Positions 16,747 through 23,879 of a DNA stretch of 64,000 bases are shown in pieces. Within the stretch, counting starts at the first letter, position 1, and the number at the start of each line of letters is the position of its first letter. Location: positions 8,906,001-8,970,000 of the forward strand of contig NZ_CP022685.1 of the NCBI RefSeq assembly GCF_002556545.1. Reading direction: 5' to 3'. This DNA is from Streptomyces formicae. GTDB taxonomy: Bacteria; Actinomycetota; Actinomycetes; Streptomycetales; Streptomycetaceae. A program made the translations under genes and the position numbers. The notes under the pieces are model-generated. The model saw only the letters and a list, made by a program, of their open reading frames with translations, was not told where the DNA came from and did not search any database.

Positions 16747-17802
16747 CTACCGTTCGATGTCGCAGGGGCCCGCGGCGGCGGACACACAGGTCTGGATGAG
16801 GACGCCCGGCTCGGCCTCGGTGATCTCGCCGGTGCGCAGGTCGCGGACGGCGCCCGCCTTGAGCGGCGTGACGCAGCCGAAGCAGATGCCCATCCGGCAC
16901 CCGGAGGGCATGAGCACACCGGCCTCCTCGCCGATGTCCAGCAACGGCGTGGCGCCGTCCGCGTCGACGGTCCTGCCGGTGGAGCTGAACGTGACCTCGC
17001 CGCCGTCACCGGCGACGACGATGCCGGGGCGGAAGCGTTCGGTGTGCAGGCGCTCTTGGACGCCGTGCTCGGTCCAGTGCTCTTCGGCGGCGTCGAGCAG
17101 GCCCGCGGGCCCGCACGCCCAGGTCTCGCGCTCGGCCCAGTCGGGCACGAGTTCGTCGAGACGGGCGATGTCGAGCGTGCCGTCCCTGTCGGTGTGCACC
17201 TCGGTGAGCCGCAGCTTCTTGTCCGCGACCAGGTCGTGCAGTTCGTTGCGGAAGATCACGTCTTGCGGCCGTGGCGCACAGTGGATCATGACGACGTCGT
17301 CGAACTCGGTGTCGCGCAGCATGCCCATCACGGGCGTGATGCCGCTGCCGGCCGTCAGATAGAGCACCTTGGCGGGCTTGGCCCGGGGCAGCACGAAGTC
17401 ACCGGTCGGCTGGTCGAGCTGGATCAGCGTGCCCGGTGTGGCCCTGCGGACCAAGTGGTTGCTGACCTTGCCGTCCGGGATCGCCTTCACGGTGATCGTG
17501 ACGCGGCCGTCCTGGCGGTTCGTCGGCGACGTGATGGAGTAGGCACGCCACAGGCGCACCCCGTCGACGTCGACTCCGATCCGCAGGTACTGACCGGCCG
17601 TGTGGCCGCGCCAGCCCCGTCCCGGCCTGATCACGATCGTCGCGGCGTCATCCGTCTCGGGGTGCACGGACTCGATGCGCCCACGCAGGTCGGCGCCCGC
17701 ACGCAGCGGGCTGACCAGGTCGAGGTAGTCCGACGGCAGCAGCGGCGTCGTGACCATCTCCAGCAGTTTCCACGCCCTGCCGCGGAGGGCTGTACTCGTC
17801 AT
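16747..17802 (-). CDS. Ferredoxin reductase with C-terminal 2Fe-2S domain, desaturase electron donor
   Basis: A 351-residue flavoprotein of the FNR type. RAYSIT binds FAD, YLTAGSGITPVMGML binds NAD(P), and a plant-type 2Fe-2S domain at the end has Cys at 302, 307, 310 and 339 (CRMGICFGC, then QTCVS). Linked FNR plus ferredoxin with a desaturase gene directly downstream matches the Mycobacterium Rv3230c-DesA3 pair, so it should feed electrons to the desaturase. The ATG at 17802 was chosen, since upstream frame overlaps the divergent regulator. Confidence 0.92.
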   Translation of the reverse strand: MTSTALRGRAWKLLEMVTTPLLPSDYLDLVSPLRAGADLRGRIESVHPETDDAATIVIRPGRGWRGHTAGQYLRIGVDVDGVRLWRAYSITSPTNRQDGRVTITVKAIPDGKVSNHLVRRATPGTLIQLDQPTGDFVLPRAKPAKVLYLTAGSGITPVMGMLRDTEFDDVVMIHCAPRPQDVIFRNELHDLVADKKLRLTEVHTDRDGTLDIARLDELVPDWAERETWACGPAGLLDAAEEHWTEHGVQERLHTERFRPGIVVAGDGGEVTFSSTGRTVDADGATPLLDIGEEAGVLMPSGCRMGICFGCVTPLKAGAVRDLRTGEITEAEPGVLIQTCVSAAAGPCDIER

Positions 17803-17833
17803 GACTTCAGCTTGCTGCGCCTCAGGGCGTAAA

Positions 17834-17849
17834 GTCCTGACCGCAGGAC
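17834..17849. promoter_or_regulatory. Inverted repeat in the reductase/regulator divergent region
   Basis: GTCCTG, 4 nt, CAGGAC. It is placed 32 bp upstream of the reductase start and 41 bp upstream of the PucR-type regulator start. It is a candidate operator by position. Confidence 0.45.
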
Positions 17850-17889
17850 GTGAATCTGGTCGACTGAGTTGTTCGCAGGGAACAAAAAC

Positions 17890-19047
17890 GTGAGCCATGC
17901 AATCCAGAGGGCCAGCGAACTGGCTCTGGATGAGACGACGGTCACCGCACTTAGGGCGGCGCTGAGGACCACCGCCGACGAGGTCGTCCAGGCGATCATC
18001 GACGAGGTCCCTCCCTACGCCAACGCCCTTTCGGGCCGCATGGGCGCCACCATCCGCCGAGCCGTCCGCACCGCCCTGGGGCACTACCTGGACCTCGCGA
18101 GCGGAAACGCCACGGGCGGCGACGCCGGTGACGCGGCCTACGAGCTGGGCCGCGGCGAGGTGCGCGACGGTCGTTCGATGGACGCCTTGCTCAGCGCGTA
18201 CCGCGTCGGCGCCCGCGTGGCCTGGCGGTGCCTGGCAGCGGGTGCCGTACCCGCGGGTCTGCCCGCCGCCGAGGTCGCCAAGTTCGCCGAGCTGACCTTC
18301 GCCTACATCGACGAGCTCTCCGCCGCGAGCGCCGCGGGCCACGCCGACGAACTGGCCGCCCGGGGCAGGGCCCACGAGCGCCACCTGGAACACCTCGCCC
18401 GCGACCTCCTCGCCGGCGCGAGCCCGGACGTGCTCCTCGCCTCCGTGCAACGGGCCGCGTGGCAGCCTCCGGTCTCGCTGACCGCGGTCCTGCTGCCCGC
18501 CGACCAGGCCCGGCCCGCCTACCGCGTGCTCGACCCGAGCACCCTCGTCCTCGACGATCTGCCGGACGGCACCGGCGTGCTGCTCGTCCCCGATGCCGAC
18601 CGATCACATCTCTCGCGGCAGCTGACCGACCGCACCGCCGTGGTCGGCCCGGCCCGGCCGTGGACTCGTGCGTCCGCCTCGTACGCACGAGCCGTACGCG
18701 CGCGCTCCCTCTCCGCTGATATTCGCGACACCGAGGACCACCTGCCCGAGCTGGTGCTGAGCGCCGACGCGGATGCGTTCGCCGACCTGCGTGCCCGAGC
18801 CCTCGCGCCGTTGCGGTCCTTGCCTGTCGCGACCGCACGGCGCCTTGAGGAGACGTTGCGGGAGTGGCTGCTGCACCAGGGCAGGCGGGACGAGGTGGCG
18901 GCGGCGTTGTTCGTCCATCCCCAGACGGTCCGGTACCGGATGTCGCAGCTGCGGGAGCTGTTTCCGGATCTCGCATCGCCGCACCGGGTGCTCGAACTGA
19001 CGCTGGCGCTCGGTCTTCGGGCCGACTTGGGAAGCGGTGGCGGATGA
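17890..19047 (+). CDS. PucR/CdaR-type transcriptional regulator
   Basis: A 385-residue regulator. A long N-terminal helical sensor region (TVTALRAALRTTADEVVQAI and a RsbT-like stretch, residues 10-170) is followed by a degenerate middle domain and the C-terminal PucR HTH (VAAALFVHPQTVRYRMSQLR, near 340-360). The GTG at 17890 has AGGGA at 8 nt, and a TTG 21 nt further up is less likely. The divergent position next to the desaturase/reductase operon suggests that it controls membrane lipid desaturation, as related regulators beside desaturases in actinobacteria do. Confidence 0.88.
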   Translation: MSHAIQRASELALDETTVTALRAALRTTADEVVQAIIDEVPPYANALSGRMGATIRRAVRTALGHYLDLASGNATGGDAGDAAYELGRGEVRDGRSMDALLSAYRVGARVAWRCLAAGAVPAGLPAAEVAKFAELTFAYIDELSAASAAGHADELAARGRAHERHLEHLARDLLAGASPDVLLASVQRAAWQPPVSLTAVLLPADQARPAYRVLDPSTLVLDDLPDGTGVLLVPDADRSHLSRQLTDRTAVVGPARPWTRASASYARAVRARSLSADIRDTEDHLPELVLSADADAFADLRARALAPLRSLPVATARRLEETLREWLLHQGRRDEVAAALFVHPQTVRYRMSQLRELFPDLASPHRVLELTLALGLRADLGSGGG

Positions 19048-19086
19048 TGGGGGTGGAATGACGGAACGTCGAGGTCAGGAGCTTCC

Positions 19087-19425
19087 ATGGCGAAGCGGGT
19101 TCACCGACCCCGTGAGGACGCGGAGTTCAGTTTCATCCTCGGGATGAGCGGAGTTCCGGTCTTCGCGTACTTCACCGGGACATGGCCCAAGGCGATCGAG
19201 CCCTGCCGGGTGATGGACCTCGTCGTGGGCGACATCGCCGACGACTACGCGGGCCGCCTGACGGTCGTCCGCGCCGACATCACACGTTGTCCGGCCGCAA
19301 CCGAGAGATACGGGATCACCGGAGCCCCGTCCTACGTCCTGCTGAAGGAGGGTGAGGCGGTGGCGCACGGCTCGGGGCCCATGACCCTCACCGAGATACG
19401 GAAGTTCTTGGACGGCCACCTCTGA
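19087..19425 (+). CDS. Thioredoxin-fold protein lacking the CXXC motif
   Basis: A 112-residue thioredoxin-like protein. The strand-turn before the active site (VPVFAYFTGTW) and the cis-Pro region (YGITGAPSYVLLKEGE) are both intact. The active site reads W33-PKAIEP-C40, so the CGPC dithiol is replaced and only one Cys remains at the site. Another Cys sits in DITRCPAATERY. Thiol-disulfide oxidoreductase activity is therefore unlikely in the classical form, and a binding or chaperone role is possible. It lies 39 nt after the PucR-type regulator, which suggests co-transcription. Confidence 0.82.
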   Translation: MAKRVHRPREDAEFSFILGMSGVPVFAYFTGTWPKAIEPCRVMDLVVGDIADDYAGRLTVVRADITRCPAATERYGITGAPSYVLLKEGEAVAHGSGPMTLTEIRKFLDGHL

Positions 19426-19431
19426 GCGGCC

Positions 19432-19452
19432 GCTGCGGCACGTGGCCGCAGC
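19432..19452. terminator. 8-bp GC hairpin between convergent genes
   Basis: GCTGCGGC, 5 nt, GCCGCAGC, just after the thioredoxin-like stop at 19425 and before the convergent GPP34 stop at 19509. It is a probable terminator. Confidence 0.55.
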
Positions 19453-19508
19453 GCCCGTCACGTCTCGTCGCGGGGAACCGCGCTGCCCTGAGACACCGCG
19501 TGCTCGGC

Positions 19509-20108
19509 TCACGGGCCGCGCCAGAGGTTGGCGAAGGCGGCGTTCTCGATGGTCCGCCTCTGGCGTACGGCCTCCAGCTCCATCACCGCGTCGTGGACGG
19601 CGGCCAGCACGGTCGTCACCGCCTCGTCATCGAGGCCGGGCTCGTCCTCGGATCGGTCGTCGCCGATGCCCACGACCGACGCGAGGGAGACCAGGACGGC
19701 TTCCTTCTCCTTCCAGCGGTCGGCTGCACGGCGGCGCGCGGGCGTGTCGACCAGCTCCACGCGCTGCGAGCCGAAGGGCAACCGGCCGCCGCGCTGCGGC
19801 TTCAGCTCGTCGTTCTTCTCCATGGCGGCCTGGTACGCGGCCGAGAGGTCTCGGCCGCGGCGCCACAGCCAGTCCTCGATCCGCTCGTAGGGCGCCTGCT
19901 GAGTGAGCCCTGAAGCGGCCTCGCTCATGAACTGATCGTCCAGCGTCGGCTGTCCACCCGGCACGATGCGGTCACCGTCCACGGCGACCGCCCCCGCACC
20001 GATGAGATCGATCAGCTCGGCTCCCGCGAGTGCGAGGGACAGGTCGCCCTGTCCCACGGAATGCTCCAGGTCCATAGCGATGATGAACAGGTCTTTCGCC
20101 GTGGTCAT
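19509..20108 (-). CDS. GPP34 (GOLPH3/VPS74-like) family protein
   Basis: A 199-residue protein. The opening TTAKDLFIIAMDLEHSVGQGDLSLALAGAEL, here shortened to LSLALAGAELIDL, is the hallmark of the GPP34 family. GOLPH3 relatives bind phosphatidylinositol 4-phosphate and help retain Golgi enzymes in eukaryotes. Actinobacteria carry many stand-alone copies of unknown role. The basic middle (WLWRRGRD, RRRAADRWKEKEA) and the helical C-terminus fit that fold. It is divergent from the EF-hand gene. Confidence 0.85.
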   Translation of the reverse strand: MTTAKDLFIIAMDLEHSVGQGDLSLALAGAELIDLIGAGAVAVDGDRIVPGGQPTLDDQFMSEAASGLTQQAPYERIEDWLWRRGRDLSAAYQAAMEKNDELKPQRGGRLPFGSQRVELVDTPARRRAADRWKEKEAVLVSLASVVGIGDDRSEDEPGLDDEAVTTVLAAVHDAVMELEAVRQRRTIENAAFANLWRGP

Positions 20109-20471
20109 GAACGGTTCCCCTCCGAAACATCGCCAAAGGTGCGTCCCCGCCTACCGGGCCCGCGTCCGAGGCAGGCGCGGCGGCGGGGCGACTGTCACCA
20201 CCAGTATCGCCGCCCACGCGGCCGAAGCCTCTTCCGGATCCCGAGCCGCTTCGTCCGCCTGTCCCTCTAGCGGCTGTGAACGGGCGATGAGAACAAGACC
20301 GTCAGTACTGGGACAGCAATCCGCCACGTGAACGATCAGACCCCTCCTGTTCGCGTCGGCGGCCGGGAACAGGCCTAGTCGCACCACTGAGGCGCATTTA
20401 CCGTGCGCCTATGGATGAGCTGCGCACACGCAAGAGCGCCCAGACCAACCGCCCTGTTCAAGGAGGCCGTC
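20109..20471. promoter_or_regulatory. 363-bp divergent intergenic region with a palindrome at 20390-20410
   Basis: It separates the GPP34 gene (minus) from the EF-hand gene (plus). It has no convincing gene. AGGCGCA, 7 nt, TGCGCCT forms an inverted repeat about 60 bp upstream of the EF-hand start, a possible operator. The rest shows nothing that I can identify. Confidence 0.35.
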
Positions 20472-21023
20472 ATGGCACAGAACAGCACCGAGCAGAAGTT
20501 CACCTTCCTGTTCAATTGGTTCGACCGCACTGGCGACGGCTACCTCACCCGCGATGACTTCCAGCAGATCGGTGAGGTGTTCGCCGCGGTAGCGCCGGAC
20601 GAGAGCAACAAGAGCGCGCTGCGCGAGGCGTTCATGCTGTGGTGGGACGTCCTGGGCGAGGCCGGTGCTCCGGACGCTCAGGGCCGCATCGGGCGCCAAC
20701 AGTTCATCACCGCCATGCGCTCCCACATCGCCGCCGATGCCAAGACCGTCGAACGCCTGGTGACGCCCATCATCGACGCCCTCATGCGCGCCCTGGACAC
20801 CGACAAGAGCGGCACGCTCACCGCTGATGAGTACGTCCGCATGTACGAGGCCCTCGGTATCGACCCGGCCACCTCCAGCGCGGCCTTCCAGCGCCTCGAC
20901 CGCAACGGCAGCGGCACCATCACCCACGACGAGTTCCGCACCGCCATCGAGGAGTTCTACCTCAGCACCGACACCGAGGCACCCGGCAACTGGCTGCTCG
21001 GCTCGCCACTGCCGCGCAGCTGA
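20472..21023 (+). CDS. EF-hand calcium-binding protein (calerythrin-like)
   Basis: A 183-residue four-EF-hand protein. Loops one, three and four are good (DRTGDGYLTRDD, DTDKSGTLTADE, DRNGSGTITHDE), and the second (around DAQGRIG) is degenerate. This is the pattern of the actinobacterial calerythrin/calsensin group of cytosolic calcium buffers or sensors. The ATG at 20472 has a perfect AGGAGG 5 nt upstream. It is transcribed alone. There is no signal peptide. Confidence 0.92.
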   Translation: MAQNSTEQKFTFLFNWFDRTGDGYLTRDDFQQIGEVFAAVAPDESNKSALREAFMLWWDVLGEAGAPDAQGRIGRQQFITAMRSHIAADAKTVERLVTPIIDALMRALDTDKSGTLTADEYVRMYEALGIDPATSSAAFQRLDRNGSGTITHDEFRTAIEEFYLSTDTEAPGNWLLGSPLPRS

Positions 21024-21225
21024 TCGGTCCCGATGAGCACTACCTCTTCAGGCCGCTGCCATCCGCCCACCGTCCGCCGTGCGGACCAGTAAAAGTAATC
21101 AGGACTTTGGTCCTGTGTATAGGTTCTGTGAGCGGATATCTGGATCTTACCGGCCTTCGACGGGAGGCGGCCGGTATACGTCCAGGCGGAAATCCCGCCG
21201 GATTCTCGAAACCTCAGGAGACGTC

Positions 21226-21492
21226 GTGGGCATCATCGCCTGGATTCTGATCGGTCTTATCGCGGGCGCTATCGCCAAGGCGCTCATGCCCGGTAAAGAC
21301 CCGGGCGGCTGCCTCGTCACCATGCTCCTGGGCATCGTCGGTGGTCTGCTCGGTGGCTGGCTCGGCAAGGTGATCTTCGGAGTGCATTCCATCAACGGCT
21401 TCTTCCACCTGTCGACGTGGATCGCCGCGGTCGTCGGTTCGGTGATCGTGCTCATGATCTACCGCCTGGTGACCGGCCAGCGGTCGCGCTGA
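21226..21492 (+). CDS. GlsB/YeaQ/YmgE family stress membrane protein
   Basis: An 88-residue protein with three hydrophobic segments (IIAWILIGLIAGAIAKALM, then CLVTMLLGIVGGLLGGWLG, and IAAVVGSVIVLMIYRLV). The Gly-rich first and second segments are the family signature. The GTG at 21226 has AGGAG at 5 nt. The upstream 200 bp are relatively AT-rich for this genome (around 21085-21150), as a strong promoter region would be. Homologues are induced by general stress, but their molecular role is unknown. Confidence 0.9.
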   Translation: MGIIAWILIGLIAGAIAKALMPGKDPGGCLVTMLLGIVGGLLGGWLGKVIFGVHSINGFFHLSTWIAAVVGSVIVLMIYRLVTGQRSR

Positions 21493-21599
21493 CCGCCCTG
21501 GAGCCAGGCGCGCTGATGTGCTGCCGGACGCGCAGGACCGCCTGGAGGAGTTCGGCGTAGGGGCGGCGCGGGGCCTGTTCGTGGAGCAGGTCCCGCGCG

Positions 21600-23879
21600 C
21601 TACGCCCCGGGTACCGAGAAGCGGAAGAGCTTGCCGGACCAGGCCGCGTACAGGTCGTCGCCGAGGGCCTGCGCCGACCAGGAGCCGGAGCCGCCGGTGG
21701 CCCGGTAGTGCCAGACCTGCTCGCCGGTGTCGGCGTGGAAGGCGTACAGGCCCTTCGTGCCCGCGGCGAGGAAGAGTCCGCGCAGGGCGCCCAGGAGCTC
21801 GAGGTCGCCCAGGCCGGTCCCCGCCGTCCAGCGCTTCGCGCCGGTCCCGGCGTCGAGCCCGTGCAGGATCTTCTTGTCCAGGTAGCAGACGGTCCCGCCG
21901 GCGCGTGCGTAGCCGCGGTTGCCGCGGGCGGTGGTCCGCACCGTCCACAGGGTCTTGCCCGACGCCGGGTCGAAGGCGACGAGGAGGCCGCGGGTCGAGC
22001 CGTTGAAGCCGGTGCTCGGGTAGCAGAACAGGGTGCCGTCGAGCAGGCTCAGGGACCTATCGAAGCCGAGGATCTCACTGTTCGTCGGGGGGAGCCGGGT
22101 GGGCCTGCTCCAGAGCGTCCGGCCGCTTTCGGGGTCGAGGGCGAGCAGCTTCATGCGGGCGTCGATGCCGTAGAGCACCTTGCCCGCCTTGCCCGCCTTG
22201 CCCGCCTTGCTCACCGTGCTCTTGTCCGGCGGATAGAGGGTGACGAGGTCCTTCGTCCAGACGCGCTCGCCGGTCTTCCGGTCGAGCGCGGAGTAGCCCT
22301 TGAGCATCGCGGCCGGATCGGTTTTCGACGCGCTGCCCCAGGTGAGCAGCGCGCCCGCCGGGGTGGCGCCGATGACCACGCTGACATCCTCCTTCTTCCG
22401 GGAGGTCCACCGCACCTCACCGCTCGACGCCTCCAGGGCCCGGAAGCGCCCGCCGCTCGTGACCATGACCAACTCGCCGTCCGAGAAGTTCAGGGAGGGC
22501 GCGCCGTCCCCCGTCGGCGCGTCCCACTCCCTCTTGCCGGACCGGCCGTCGAACGCGTACACCTTGCCGTCGGTGCGCACCGTGTAGACGCGCCCGTCGT
22601 CGGCTAGCGCGTCGGTGTTCTGGCCGGCGAGGTCCTTCCAGAGGAGCTTGCCGGTGCTCCGGTCGAAGCAGGCACCGGCGGACTTCTCGGTGCACAGGAG
22701 CGTGGACCGGGTCACCTCGCGCAGGGACATGCCGGGCTGCGGCAACTCCTTGGTCCAGGCGAGTTCGGGTGCCGAGGCCGTGCTGCCGCCGTCCTCGCCG
22801 CGTGTGCGGAGGACCCAGGCGGTGCCGCCCGCGGCCGCCGTCGCGGCGAGTACGGCGCCGCTGACCAGCAGTCTGCGGCGGCTCAGCACCGGGGTGCGCA
22901 GCGCGCCGGCGAGCGTGCGCTGGTCCTCGGTCACCCGGAGCTCGACCGCGCCGAGCCAGCCCGCGACGGTCTCCGGGCGCAGCCAGGTCTGGAGCTGCTC
23001 GACGGCGGGGCGGCGGGCGGGGTCCTTGTCGAGGCAGGCGGTGACGATGCCGAGCAGGCCGTGCGGGACGCCGGTCAGCTGCGGCTCTTCGTAGGCGGCC
23101 CGGTAGAGCAGGGCGTGGACCGCGCCGGTGCCGAAGGGCGGCATCCCGGTGGCGGCGAAGGCAAGCACGGCGCCGAAGGCGAACACGTCGCTCGCGGGCG
23201 TGAGTTCGCCCCCTCGCGACTGTTCGGGCGACATGAAGCCGGGCGACCCCGCGACCTGCCCCTCGGCGGTGAGCCAGGTCCCGTCGACGGCCCGGCTGAT
23301 GCCGAAGTCGATGACCCGTGGGCCGTCGAGGGTGAGCAGAATGTTGGACGGTTTGAGGTCGCGGTGGATCAGCCCGGCGCGGTGGATCGCCGCCAGCGCC
23401 TCCGCGAGGCCGCCGCCGAGCACGCGCAGGGTGGGCTCGGGCATGGGGCCGTGGGCGGCCAGGGCCTCGGTGAGGGAGGGGCCTGGGATGTACGCGGTGG
23501 CCAGCCACGGCTGCGGCCCCTCGGGGTCGGCGTCGACGACCGGTGCCGTGAAGGCGCCGGACACCGCGCGGGCGGCGTCGACCTCGGCCCGGAAGCGGCG
23601 GCGGAAGTCGGGGTCGGCGGCCAGTTCGGGACGCACGACCTTGACGGCCACCGCACGCCCGCTGCGCGACGCGGCGAGGTGGACGCGCCCCATGCCGCCC
23701 GCACCGAGCTCCCGGATCACCCGGTAGGGGCCGATGTACGAGGTGGGGGAGGGAGAAGGAGAGGGGGTGGCGGGCGGCGCGGCTTGCGGGGGCGGTGCGG
23801 CCGGTGTCGGGCCGGACGGCACCGGCCCGGACGGCGGAGGGGCCGAAGACGGCAGGGGCGGGGTGGGCGGTGTCGTCAC
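21600..23879 (-). CDS. AfsK-like Ser/Thr protein kinase with PQQ-type beta-propeller sensor
   Basis: A 759-residue kinase. A Pro-rich leader precedes the kinase domain (Gly loop LGAGGMGRV, Lys80, HRDLKPSN at 172-179, DFG 191-193, SPE 217-219). A twin-arginine-like membrane segment follows at SRRRLLVSGAVLAATAAAGG (333-352), then a PQQ-type propeller (repeats such as GKLLWKDLAG, GKTLWTVRTT, GTGAKRWTAG). Family knowledge predicts a cytosolic kinase with an extracellular propeller. The GTG start overlaps the stop of the upstream kinase (GTGA), so the two are coupled. A KAG tripeptide repeat lies near 22190-22215. Confidence 0.9.
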   Translation of the reverse strand: MTTPPTPPLPSSAPPPSGPVPSGPTPAAPPPQAAPPATPSPSPSPTSYIGPYRVIRELGAGGMGRVHLAASRSGRAVAVKVVRPELAADPDFRRRFRAEVDAARAVSGAFTAPVVDADPEGPQPWLATAYIPGPSLTEALAAHGPMPEPTLRVLGGGLAEALAAIHRAGLIHRDLKPSNILLTLDGPRVIDFGISRAVDGTWLTAEGQVAGSPGFMSPEQSRGGELTPASDVFAFGAVLAFAATGMPPFGTGAVHALLYRAAYEEPQLTGVPHGLLGIVTACLDKDPARRPAVEQLQTWLRPETVAGWLGAVELRVTEDQRTLAGALRTPVLSRRRLLVSGAVLAATAAAGGTAWVLRTRGEDGGSTASAPELAWTKELPQPGMSLREVTRSTLLCTEKSAGACFDRSTGKLLWKDLAGQNTDALADDGRVYTVRTDGKVYAFDGRSGKREWDAPTGDGAPSLNFSDGELVMVTSGGRFRALEASSGEVRWTSRKKEDVSVVIGATPAGALLTWGSASKTDPAAMLKGYSALDRKTGERVWTKDLVTLYPPDKSTVSKAGKAGKAGKVLYGIDARMKLLALDPESGRTLWSRPTRLPPTNSEILGFDRSLSLLDGTLFCYPSTGFNGSTRGLLVAFDPASGKTLWTVRTTARGNRGYARAGGTVCYLDKKILHGLDAGTGAKRWTAGTGLGDLELLGALRGLFLAAGTKGLYAFHADTGEQVWHYRATGGSGSWSAQALGDDLYAAWSGKLFRFSVPGA

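Noticed and set aside
21493..21599. Possible C-terminal fragment on the minus strand reading RDLLHEQAPRRPYAELLQA
   Set aside because: Codon use is plausible, but the fragment is too short, has no start, and I know no family that fits.
22180..22220. KAG tripeptide run in the downstream AfsK-like kinase considered as a frame error
   Set aside because: The frame stays open and propeller blades continue on both sides, so it is an in-frame repeat expansion.
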